From assembly GCA_036971475.1 (NCBI GenBank), contig JBAIZL010000001.1, positions 93,190,983-93,254,982 of the forward strand: a DNA stretch of 64,000 bases. The letters run 5' to 3'. The DNA comes from Prosapia bicincta (taxonomy: Eukaryota; Arthropoda; Insecta; Hemiptera; Cercopidae). The position numbers and the translations under genes are program-made. The notes under the pieces were generated by a model. That model was not told the DNA's origin and searched no databases. It saw only the letters and a program-made list of their open reading frames with translations. Below, piece after piece: positions 25,112 to 35,759 of this stretch (positions are counted from its first letter, which is position 1; the number at the start of each line of letters is the position of its first letter).

Positions 25112-26324
25112 TTTTTTTTTTTTTAACGACGGGAAATGCTTTATGCACATAGTGTGGGACTCCTCTCGACATTGCACTACGCTCTACATGAGAGTATACC
25201 CACTAAAACCCGTCTTTCCCAGGCAAAGATTCCACCCCGGGACCGCCGAAGCATTACTTCGAGGTGGTGCCTTTTATCTAGTGCCCTCTATCATGGATCT
25301 AATCATCCCTCTTCTTTTTTACAGCGTAGGATGGTTTCGATATACCATTCTACAGTCCTCCAATTGTCTTCAGTTGCAAGCATCATCCGCACGATATTCT
25401 CTGTTGAGAGATCTGCGGTACGTGCCATCAACCGGCTCCTCTGGTCTGCGAATCTGCCACACTCAAAAAATGTGTGTCTTGCGTCATCAATACAATCGTT
25501 ACACACCCGGCAGTACTTTGATAAGACTTTTCCCATCCTATAAAGATATGCTCGGAAATAGCCGTGGCCTGTCAGAAATTGTGTCATGAAAAAACTAACT
25601 TCTCCGTGTTTGCGTTCTGTCCACTCCTTCACGTTGTTAATCAGGGTGAACGTCCATCTCCCTGTTGGTTCAGTATTCCATCGTTGCTGCCACTCAGCCA
25701 TGGTTTTGGCCCTAGCTCTCTTCGCTGCCTCCACTTTACCTACATCCTTGCTGGAGGTATAGGCAAGTTTCCTCTCTTGAGCCAATAAGTCAATTGGCAC
25801 AATACCTGCCACCACCAACACTGCAGCCAACGAAACAGTACGGTAGGCACTCGCAATTCTTAATGCCCCCATTCTCTGTACTGAGTTTAATCTGACAAAA
25901 TTTCTACGTGTTTTGACAGCATCTGCCCAGATTTCAGCACCGTACAGCAAGACAGATTGCACCACAGACCACAGGAGCCGGCGCCTGCTTGCACTTGGGC
26001 CGCCGCCGTTGGCCATTAATCTCGCGATTGACGAGGTCGCCACCGCAGCCTTGTCATAGGTCATACGAAGATGTTCCCCGTACGTAAGCTTGTTATCCAT
26101 TACTACTCCAAGATATTTGGCCGTTCTCCTAGTGTAGATAGTCTCCTCTCCCACTAGCATTGGAACTACCATCGGCAACCTCGATCTTGTCAGCAGCACC
26201 ATCTCCGTCTTGGAAACTGCTAACTCCAATCCGTTCTCCTCCATCCATCGGTTAATCCTTCGCATAACCTGGTTCAGCCGCACCTGCGCCAACTCGGTGC
26301 TACGGGCTGTAATGACAGCCGCAA
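25112..26324 (-). mobile_element. 5'-truncated R1-clade non-LTR retrotransposon
   Basis: The element is bounded by a perfect 16-bp target-site duplication, GAATGTTTAGTCTACT (25096-25111 and 26325-26340), with a 14-nt poly(A) tail on the minus strand at the left end. It lies in the intron of the giant gene, antisense to it. The perfect duplication and long intact frame point to a fairly recent insertion. Confidence 0.95.
25303..26324 (-). pseudogene. R1-like ORF2, end of RT through CCHC zinc knuckle
   Basis: The frame is open from the 5' truncation point to a stop at 25303, about 340 residues, and has no true start. It holds the RT thumb region (RWMEENGLELAVSKTE, KYLGVVMDNKLTYGEH, SVLLYGAEIWADAV), then a C-terminal cysteine-histidine knuckle (CRVC...DDARHTFFEC). 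This is the order seen in R1-clade LINEs. The catalytic RT palm and the endonuclease are missing because of 5' truncation. The remainder (25112-25302) is 3' UTR. Confidence 0.9.
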
Positions 26325-26573
26325 GAATGTTTAGTCTACTTGAACCTTGTTAATGTGTTATTATCTCTATACTTCAGAGAAGCTCGTGTAAGCTAATGGC
26401 ATAGTTTTTTTTCCAGCGCAACACAAATCAATTGCCGTGATGACTTGACGCAACGAATCAACTGGTGTTGGTAGATCGCGAATAATTTAAGCGTTAATGG
26501 AGTTGATAAAACACCAAGGACCGAGTAAAATCCTTTGAAAATTCCACTGCACCGAGTAAAAGTAAAATCCTGC

Positions 26574-26791
26574 ACGAAATCGGGCGGGTTGCCAAAAATG
26601 CAGCGTTGCCACATGGGTGAGAGACGAGTCACGAACAGGCGACAGACTGGTCGCCCGACGCTCGAACAAGGCAACACTGTTCGCTCAGGGTTGCCAAATA
26701 ATGCTCAGGAATAAGCTACTTTCGACCTTACCTCGCGAGGTCGGTTCCATACGTGGCAACAGCGCTAAGCAAACAAACCGCCCGATTTCGT
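26574..26791. mobile_element. Small GC-rich MITE-like element
   Basis: Perfect 14-bp terminal inverted repeats ACGAAATCGGGCGG bound about 218 bp of GC-richer sequence unlike its neighbours. No clear target duplication was found, so the superfamily is unknown. Confidence 0.45.
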
Positions 26792-26819
26792 ACAGTAGAC
26801 ATTAGAATAAGTTTAAATG

Positions 26820-27390
26820 TTTGCATCGGTCGTTGTTGCGTGTTTGGTGACGAGGGTAGTTGTTAGGTAGTTGGTGTGCATGTCTTTCTTAGGTGGTTGG
26901 TGGCGCAGGTCATTGTTACGTGATTGGTCACGCTGGTCATTGTTTTTGGTTAGTGGCGCGGGTCGATATTTAGTGGTAGGTGGCGCGGGTCGTTGTTCGT
27001 GGTTGGTTCTTAGATGGTTGGTGCGCAAGTCATTGCTAGGTGGTTAGTGCGCCGGTTGTTGTTATGTGGTTGGTACGAAGGTAGTTGTTACGTGGTTCGT
27101 GGGGCGGGTCGTTGCTACTTGTGTGTAGTGGATGCGGGTCATTATTATGTGGTTAGTCGCGTGGGACGTTGTTTATGTTTAATGGTGCGGGTCGTTATTA
27201 CGTGGTTGGTGACGTGAGTCATTATATAGTTGGGGGTATAAGTCGTTGTTTAAGGTTATTGATGCCATTCGTCGTTACGTGGATGGTGCATAGGTAGTTG
27301 TTACATGGTTAGCGCACTGGTCGTTGTTCGCAGTTCGTTGCTTGTGGTGCTAGCAAGGGTCGTTGTTACGTGAATGGTCGCACTAGTCAC
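26820..27390 (+). repeat. G/T-rich minisatellite, about 28-30-bp degenerate unit
   Basis: About 19 degenerate copies of a unit like GTCGTTGTTACGTGGTTGG plus TGGCGCGG run across this stretch. Lengths vary by a few bases, so open frames do not persist. It sits in the giant gene's intron. Confidence 0.85.
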
Positions 27391-28047
27391 AATTATGATC
27401 CACTGGGATTTTTTTTAGTTTTTAGTCATAAATCTTTGAAATGTAGCTAAATTGATTTGAGTTTGTAAAATAAAGAGAAACACGAAATTAATGCCACTTT
27501 GAAATGTTTAAATTGGAAATTAAAAATAAAATTAATATAGTATTGTGGCCTACGTATTTCAGGTCTAATATTGTACCCTAAAAAATAATTTTATACTATA
27601 GTTTGATTTGAAACCGAATAGGATTCTACATAGGTGAAATCGGAGGGAGTGGGGATTCGGCCCATCTCGGCGAATGGGAAATCCACATCTTGCTGCGTGG
27701 GTGAGCCTTGTTGCCAATTCGACGTTAAACTTCCGTTCGTCGCTCAGTTTCATTGTAGCTATGGTGAAGTGATTTACTAGTGTTGTAGTTCGCTTTGTTC
27801 TGCAATTTCAGTTTTGTTACCTTCAACAGTTTTTTTCAAGAGTTTACAGTCTCGATCTGTATAGGTAGTTTACTAGGAATGTTTTTAAATTCCGTTATTA
27901 TATATATATATATATATTAAGGTATATATTAATATAAGATATATTATTAATATTAAGATTAATTCGTTAAAAACGTACGTTTTTATTCATCCAATCAAGT
28001 TCAAATACAATTTTAAACCTATAGTTCATGATAATTTATTTTAATAA

Positions 28048-28173
28048 AGTTTTTTTTTCAAATATTTAATCAATAATAGAATTAGAAAAATTTGGGAGTC
28101 TAGGTCTAGGTTTCGAACTGTGTATCTCATGTTCATCATAGTCTAGCGGTTTTTGGCACTGAGCCAACTTTCC
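28048..28173 (-). repeat. tRNA-derived SINE-like relic
   Basis: On the minus strand TTGGCTCAGTGCC resembles a Pol III A box and, about 45 nt later, AGTTCGAAACC matches a B box. The tRNA-like head (28093-28173) is followed by about 40 nt and a short poly(A) (28050-28058). The cloverleaf is poor, so a SINE head or tRNA pseudogene is likelier than a functional tRNA. Confidence 0.5.
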
Positions 28174-28614
28174 ATAAATAGAACGGAACGTCTCAAAGAT
28201 CTATATGAAATTCTCCATTTTATAACATTAAATTGTTGTCATGGTTACCACACATAATCATAAATAATGCTCTAGGACAGTGACGGCGATAAGGCCCCCG
28301 CAGGACCCTCCGGGCGGGGGCCTTGGGCTTAAGGAGAGCCAACTGCCCTATCAAAATTAAAACAAAAACAAACGTAATAGGAAATGGAAACTACATAGTA
28401 CCCTTCGACCGTGCGTACCTATAGGATACCAATACGCTACAATCGGCAGTGCTGCAAGCTGCTACTGCACTGAAAGAAAACCATTGGTATTTTAGTATTA
28501 GCAAATTATTCTAATTTGGTTTAAGGCGATCTTATGCCAAAAAAGTATAAATTCAATAGTATATTTCTATATATATTATGCTGTTATAGCATTGCGCCTA
28601 CTTATTATAAAGTA

Positions 28615-29966
28615 CAGTGACCCCTTCTCAGGGGTTACGTTCCCCGAACTTACCGCGAATACTGAAACCAAATGTAGGTTATATGGAAAGGGAAGGGTTA
28701 CGTTCCACGTAAAAAATGTTAACAAATAATTACAACTATACTGTACACTTATAATGCGGTATGGTATATTTACGTAATACATAATTACATACATATTTTT
28801 ATTGTTTATTTACGTTTTCCTTCAATCCTTCAATGCAAATTCTATTAAATATCCCCGCTTACACACACAGACACACGTATTTACTGTTAAACACTATCCA
28901 CTAAATTTTAAACACCTAATTTTAGACAAATAATGTTTTAAATGTTGTTAATTTGTTTTTTTTAAACTTGTTATTTTACTTTGTATACGATTTATGTCTA
29001 GTTCTTTACACACCTCTTTATATGGCATGACGATAATGCTTCTTCCAGCTCTCGATTAAATTTGAATACCCATTCTAAATAGGGACCATTTTTTAAAACG
29101 GCTGCTGCTGTTTCCCTAATCATAGGTCTACATTTCACCGTCAGATTTTAATGTCAACTTCGGTGATACATTTTTACGATTTCTTCGTCTTCATTATCCG
29201 AGATAGACTCAGGTTCTGTAATTAGTTCTTCCCGCTCTTCTTACATCAAATCTTGGTTCGCACTTTTTAAAACATTATCGACATCTTTACTGTTAATGTC
29301 TTAAAATCCTTCACCGTCTTAAAATTTATCTAAAAGGTCAATTCCCTTAACCAACCGCATAAAGTTGATTTGCCTTTTTTGTTCATATCAATGTTTGATG
29401 ACATCATGGCTTAGATAAACAATTTAAGAGAAAAGATAAAACTAGACAAAACAAATTCACTAAACAATTCTACAAATGGACTCGACGTTTCCAAAACTAC
29501 CATACATGATAAGCGAATGTGACACTTTTTTGGTAACTGACGGGAAAACAAAATCCGAGTTAGTTATGTCCGCTGGATACGATTATCGATGTTTTGATTT
29601 CGGAAACTATTAAATTATCAGTAAGTAAATAGAAGTGCTGCTAAACGTATGAATGGAGTTGGATGCAATCACTGGATTGACTGATCGTTGTTTCTCAGTG
29701 ACGATAACGCCACTTGTTATAAATAAGGGAAGCCTATCTTTTGATTAGTGTACAGTGTAATGGATGTTTGGAGAATAATCTGATTTCTTTGTGATAAATA
29801 ACTACAGTGCTGTACAAAATGAATAAAGCGAGAACACATTATCCTACAACCTGCAAAGTAACTATACATCCTTATCTTTTTTTAAAAAATAAGATGCATG
29901 ATAGCGGGATATCATGTAATTTTGCAAACCTTGAATACTGAACCCGCGAATAGCGAGGGACTACTG
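28615..29966 (-). mobile_element. Pogo/Tigger-like element nested in the hAT element
   Basis: The ends CAGTGACCCCTTCTCAGG (left) and, on the minus strand, CAGTAGTCCCTCGCTATTCG (right) begin with the pogo-type CAGT and are flanked by TA on both sides (28613-28614, 29967-29968). The interior on the minus strand around 29000-29400 looks like heavily frameshifted transposase C-terminus (GWLRELTF, then acidic stretches). That identification is weak. Confidence 0.7.
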
Positions 29967-30188
29967 TAGTATGTTATGATAAAATAGAAGAAGTTCTATA
30001 TACATTTGACATAGAAATCTACAACTGAGAATTACGCCACGCCTCCTTACTCCCGGTATTACCAAATATACACACTCTTTCTTCGGCAATACCGGAAGTA
30101 CGGAGGCGTGGCCTAATTCTCAGTTGTAGATTTCTATGCCAAATCGGTATAGAACTTCTAGTATCTTGGCATAAGAACATACTGTACT
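29966..30188. repeat. Palindrome of about 100-bp arms inside the hAT element
   Basis: The arms centred near 30075 are strongly complementary from GATAGAAATCTACAACTGAG-like sequence inward (29998-30062 with 30086-30146). More weakly, they reach the outer CAGTATGTT-type ends. It may be the original hAT subterminal hairpin or a separate foldback MITE. Confidence 0.7.
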
Positions 30189-30353
30189 AAAATCGTATAT
30201 AGCTATACTATAATAGCATAATATTGAGTGAAAATATTATAGGCTTTGCATGGCATCTTAAAAATAAATCGGTTTGATACGCATTTTGTTAAAGAGGCCC
30301 CTCTTTTTTCACGGTGAGGGCCCTGATTGCTTACCGCCGCCACTGCTCTAGGA

Positions 30354-31660
30354 TTATTAATGAACGAAAAGAATAAAATTAATAAACAAACTGGATTAAC
30401 GTTATCAAACCTTGCTTCACAAACGGACAATACGAAAGGAAAGCGAAAAGAAACTACAACACAATGCGACAAAAAGAAAAGAAAGCGTATAAATAAATAG
30501 TAGACTAGCAAATGAAAATAACAGTCCAATACCATATATGAAAAAGAAATGTAAAATTGCAAAGGAATTCGCTTTCTATTTTGCCCCTTAACATTCTTAT
30601 TCTGACATATGTATATATATATATTTATTTTAATTGTAATTATAAAATAAATAGAAAATTAAATAACATTTCTTTGTTGATTTAAGAAGGAATTGACTTA
30701 AAAAAAAAAATGTATAGCCTATTACTTATTTTCTTGTGTCATCTGTTTCACAAGGCAATACTGATCGGTAATGTAAACGCAGACATATAATGCATATGAT
30801 GTGGACGTAGATAATGCTGTCATATCCTAATCTAATAATAGCCGTGATTAGCTGGCATTTGTTTACATTATTATAGCAGACTACTCCTTCGGACGTCCAC
30901 GCATTTCAGTCATTATCTCTTATTTTTCTTGTCAATTCATTTACTTTTACTGACAGTTATCGTTTATCATGTGTTACTTATAGGCCTATATATTTACCCA
31001 TTATTTTTTATAAGACCATTATATATTTATATAATAAATTACTTTTACTATGTAAGATATTAATTAAATATTTGTTGCATGTTATATATTAATAATTACA
31101 TACTTTTCTCAATTTCCGAATTAACTCCGGGTTAATATTTAAGTGGTATTTATGATGGATACTTCACGCCTTAATATAACATTAAAACAGTTTTTTTTAA
31201 TAATGAAGCTAATTCTAATACAGAGAATTAGAAATTCAGAATAAAAAATATAATATTTTTGGGAAAAATTGTGAAACAAACATGTAAGTTAATGAATGAT
31301 TTTTACCAACTAGCTACTCTTGGCGGGTTGACTGTCAGCGTCTGAACTGACAACACCGCATCCCTATCCTACTATAGACCTATTCCTATTCTACTTTAAA
31401 TCAAAGTATAATGAGGACCTACTTTTTTATACTATAAAACATACACGGTATAGTATTATTTGTGTTTATTTTCTCCAAAAACATTTAAATAAACGAACAT
31501 AAATTCATATTACACGTATAAATATATTCATATTGTTCTTCTCATAGCTACAAAAATTTGGTAAATATTAATTATAACTTACAGTCAAATCACACAAAAA
31601 ATTCAATATATTAAGTCTGAGTATAAAATAATATCAGCTTTAAATTGAACTGGCAAGTAT
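30354..31660. other. Intron, AT-rich
   Basis: Part of the giant gene's intron. No element or exon could be supported. Confidence 0.4.
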
Positions 31661-32056
<396 letters not shown>

Positions 32057-32082
32057 ATGTTCCACACTGAAGGGGAGGCAAG

Positions 32083-32483
32083 GGGATCTGGGTCCCTCCG
32101 GCCAACCCTTTAAAGAAAAAAAATTATGTGCATCTTCCTTTATTGGAAAGGGTACTGTGTACATGCGCCTTACATAAATTTAACTGCCAAGTTATACGAA
32201 TGAATAAGTGCTATTGATACATTACACGTTTTTTAGTTTTATTTGTAAGTATTAGGAGCATTAGTTAATAAGCAAATTAAAATGTTAATAATATTTAAAT
32301 GCATCAGATAAAAAATGTTCAGAAATTTCCCTTAAAAATTAAAAAAAATTGTTGACGCCCTAAAGTAAAATAAATCATGCATTCAAGAAACTTGACTGAT
32401 TTGGTTAAATGTTACAACCAAGTTGATGTCCCCCTGTTGTTGATAACCTTAGACCCCCTTAATGAAACTCTGGGTGCGCCCTT
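32083..32483. mobile_element. Possible hAT-like remnant between GT tracts
   Basis: CAAGGGGATCTGGGTCCCTC on the left and CTGGGTGCGCCCTTG at the right end resemble loosely matched hAT termini. (GT)n lies on both outer sides. The match is imperfect and no target duplication is certain. Confidence 0.3.
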
Positions 32484-32540
32484 GTGTGTGTATTGTATAT
32501 GTGTGTTTGTGTGTAAGTATGTGCATGTGTGTGTGTTGTA

Positions 32541-34400
32541 GCGGAGCGCGCATCGCGCCGCCCGCGGGCCGTCCCGCCCCGCACGGGCCACAGCGCGGCC
32601 GCCTCCCTCTTACCCCACCGCAAGCTCAGAATTCTGACAGGGCCTATCCTAGTCAAACTAGGATACTGTGCAATGACCCGCCAAAATCTGTCAGAGAACT
32701 GGTCACTGGACTTTATTATAAAAAACCTAACTTGCTGAAATTTAACCCTTTGGGTACGTATTTCCCGGGGGAATGAGTTCTTTGAAGGCATCTTTTTGGC
32801 GAAATGACCCTTTGGTTTTAGGAGTGTGTAAGAAATCTGTTTTAAATGCAAACACTATTGCTTTGTTGGCAAGTTAGTGAAAATTACATTTTTATTTTAC
32901 CCTTAATTTTGAAATTACAGCACATTTTGCAATTTTCTTATTTTAACTAGCTCTTTAAAATATTAACAATTCATCTCTGTTTAGTATTACTTTATCTGTT
33001 CTTTTATATTCTAAAATATACACATTACAATATCAGTGGTAACTCTGTACTCAGTTAACCCTTTCTTTTACCCCTTCTATACAAAATTTAAGTAAACTTC
33101 TTACTGAATTTATATTAACACCAAAAGTTATAAGAAAAATAACTTTTAGTTATATTAACTGAAAAGTGTAATTTAATTATGTTCATTTAACCCTTCAATA
33201 TTGAAAATCAAATTTGTTTCATTTTTTTAAATAAAACTGTCTTTATCTTTGACAATACCTTTTTCAAACCCTTTGAAATAAACAATCCTTTTATGTGATT
33301 TTGCAAATCTTGAACATTTGATTTTAAACTCTTGTACATAAAATTAGACAATGGAACTTTTAAAACTTGACTTCATCAACAAATAACTTTAACCCTTTAA
33401 ATTTAAAAACTGATCCTTTGAATAACATAAGTTATATCAATAAACAATTTTATCCCATTTAAAAAACCATTAAACTTTTTGAAAAACATAAGTTATATCA
33501 CTAAACAATCTTATCCCATTTAAAACAATTAATATTTTAAAAAACATAAGTTATACCAACCAACAATTTTTTATACTTCTATAACTAATTAAACAAACAT
33601 ATTACATCTTAACTTGAAATTCTTAGCCTAACAATTGATTTACTAGACCCACATAATCTTTGCTGAATATTTACTTTTTATTTTTATTGTCTAATTTAAA
33701 TCAAAGAAATTGTTTCACATTTTAATTTTGTCCCCTTTTTTCTATTTCACAACCCTTTTATTTTAATTCCAAATAATTGTGTAAGCCCTTAAACCCCTTT
33801 ATATTTTAATTGAATCTGATTTATAAATGTTAATTAATTTTTCATTAATTAATTTTAATTTATTCCCATTAATTAATTTTAACCCTTTCTCATTAATTAA
33901 TTTTAATTGCTTATTATTAATTAATTTTAATTAATTCTCATTAATTAACTTTAACTCTTTCTCATTTAATAATTTTACTTGATTATCATTAAATAATTTT
34001 AAATATATAACGTTGGTCTAAAATTCTAAAAAAAAGAAACCTTTTCTGTTGAATTATCTGTCTTATTTGACTTCTTTTGCACAAAACTCATAAAAAAATT
34101 TCTTAACACCTGTTTACATTTTATTCATTTATCGCTAATTTCTTATATTTAAAAAGCCTTTAATTTCTAACATTTACTTTAATTTCTTTCCAAAACAATT
34201 TATAACTTTCTCTATTTAAAAAAATTTCCAATTTACTAACAATTTAATTCTATTTCATATTTATAAACTTGTTTGGAGGACTCCTCCACTTTGTGGTAGG
34301 AATTTCCCCCACTAACCACTATCCCCTCTAGTTCATGAATTAAACAAAGTCATTGTTTGATATCTTTACATCTTTAAAAAAAAATTTTATTTGAAATTGA
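32541..34400. other. Intron, pyrimidine-biased AT-rich sequence
   Basis: A GC-rich patch at 32535-32630 is followed by AT-rich DNA. Three roughly 58-bp tandem copies containing ACATAAGTTATA lie at 33428-33580, and TTAATTAATTTTAA repeats at 33820-34010. No exon was seen. Confidence 0.5.
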
Positions 34401-35420
34401 ATTATTTAAAATGTCAACTTTCCCCAAAAATTGTTCAATATAGAAATTTTTAATTTAATGAAAACGAGAGAAATTAACCTGGCCTTAATCGCAGGGTCAC
34501 TCCTAAATCCTGGTAGATTTTTCTTTCTTCTCCCTCGAGATCGTTTGTTTCTGGGGTGGCCATCTTGGTATGCAAAATAACTTGTCACTAAAAGGAAGCT
34601 CAGCCCTTCGCCGAGTCCTTTGTCGATGGCGTCCCTATTTCAAAACTTTTGTCTTCCTCTCCCAGTACGTCCCTTCTGCGATGCCGTGATAGAATTTTAA
34701 TATCCTGATTGTGAAACTTATAAAATTTTGCTCTCCCTCTTTCAGTTCTTAAGTTCTTATTGTTCAATTATTTATTTAATTATTTATTTTTCACTGTTTA
34801 TATATAAAAGGTTGATTTAAAAATTGACATTTAATTAAATTTGGATTTCTTCACTGTTCACGGTTTTATATAAATTTTGAAGCACTGTTCTTTATAAATT
34901 ACTTTACTGACACTAATAGTATTTCACAAAGTTCACCTCTAACATGCCACAAACTTCTTGAGAACGCCGCCACATCAATGTTAACTTTGGAGACCGCTTT
35001 TGAAGAAGTAACCTCCTCCAAAAGGGTTCCAGAACACACGCAACTACATTTTAGCGACGACCAGTTTCGCCCTTAGCCTTGCATATTAGGGTCTTAATCA
35101 CGAATTACAAACTTACACACAAAGATTTGTAACCCGGACCTCACGTCCTCCACCTTTGAAGTCTCAAATAACGCTGACTATTTTAACCCTGCTGGGCTTT
35201 CTCGTTCCCACGAGAAGTATCGTACCACGTTTTGTCAAACAATGGGGTGGCTTCTAAAATCTACGTCATGACATCATGCGACTTCTACCTCCGCTGGGCT
35301 TCCGCTTTCACCACACAAAGCAGGCTTACTCCAAAATGATCAAAATATTGTCTGTTTCTTTAATTTTGGTACAGGGCATCTCCTTTTCCTCTTGACAAGC
35401 AGCGTCTCATTGAATGTCGA
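34400..35420 (-). mobile_element. Possible LTR-retrotransposon 5' end (LTR, leader, gag start)
   Basis: On the minus strand a GC-richer block (35420-34990) is followed by TGGCGGCGTTC, which looks like a tRNA primer-binding site. An AT-rich leader of about 400 bp comes next. Then a Kozak-like start at 34562 (CAAGATGG) opens MATPETNDLEGEERKIYQDL for about 29 codons. No second LTR or pol gene is visible, so this could be a truncated gypsy-type element or a host exon with a donor at CCAG|GTTAAT. Confidence 0.3.
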
Positions 35421-35759
35421 TGGTGGTTGTAGGAGATTTTGAGGTTTTCTCTCATTTCCATGTAATTTACCTGTTTTTTTTTTAAATATACAAAACCCCT
35501 TATCCCTTCTAATGGCTTAGCTTTCTCATCTTTACATTACGAAATTTTAATATTATTGCGACGGTATTTGTTAATCAGAATTCTAACCGTCGCAGTGTGA
35601 ACTTATAAGATGTGGAGACCATACTATTAACTAAAACCAAAAAGCAAATCTTTTCCATCTTTCTTTATAAGCATTTTCAGAAACAAAACATCTATTTCTC
35701 TCTCATATACAATTCGTATCTATTTAAACATTAACTTTTTGTAATCTTTAATGTTTCAG

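Larger units (their letters stand above)
28278..30345. mobile_element. Non-autonomous hAT element with 8-bp target duplication
   Basis: Ends are CAGTGACGGCGATAAG (left) and, on the minus strand, CAGTGGCGGCGGTAAG (right), matching at 14 of 16 positions. They are flanked by a perfect 8-bp duplication CTCTAGGA (28270-28277 and 30346-30353). G/C-rich tracts lie just inside each end. The 2,068 bp include a nested Tigger-like insertion, so the original was about 0.7 kb. No hAT transposase was seen. Confidence 0.9.

Noticed and set aside
28093..28173. Functional tRNA gene
   Set aside because: A- and B-box-like sequences are present, but the acceptor and anticodon stems do not pair well and a poly(A)-like tail follows, so a SINE or pseudogene is likelier.
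32535..32640. GC-rich island as a promoter or rRNA fragment
   Set aside because: No rRNA-like sequence and no TATA or initiator in register. It lies inside the intron beside GT repeats and looks like repeat-derived sequence.
33820..34010. TTAATTAA-rich stretch as an origin or telomere-like repeat
   Set aside because: Irregular AT-rich repetition only. There is no TTAGG-type telomere repeat and no defined unit.
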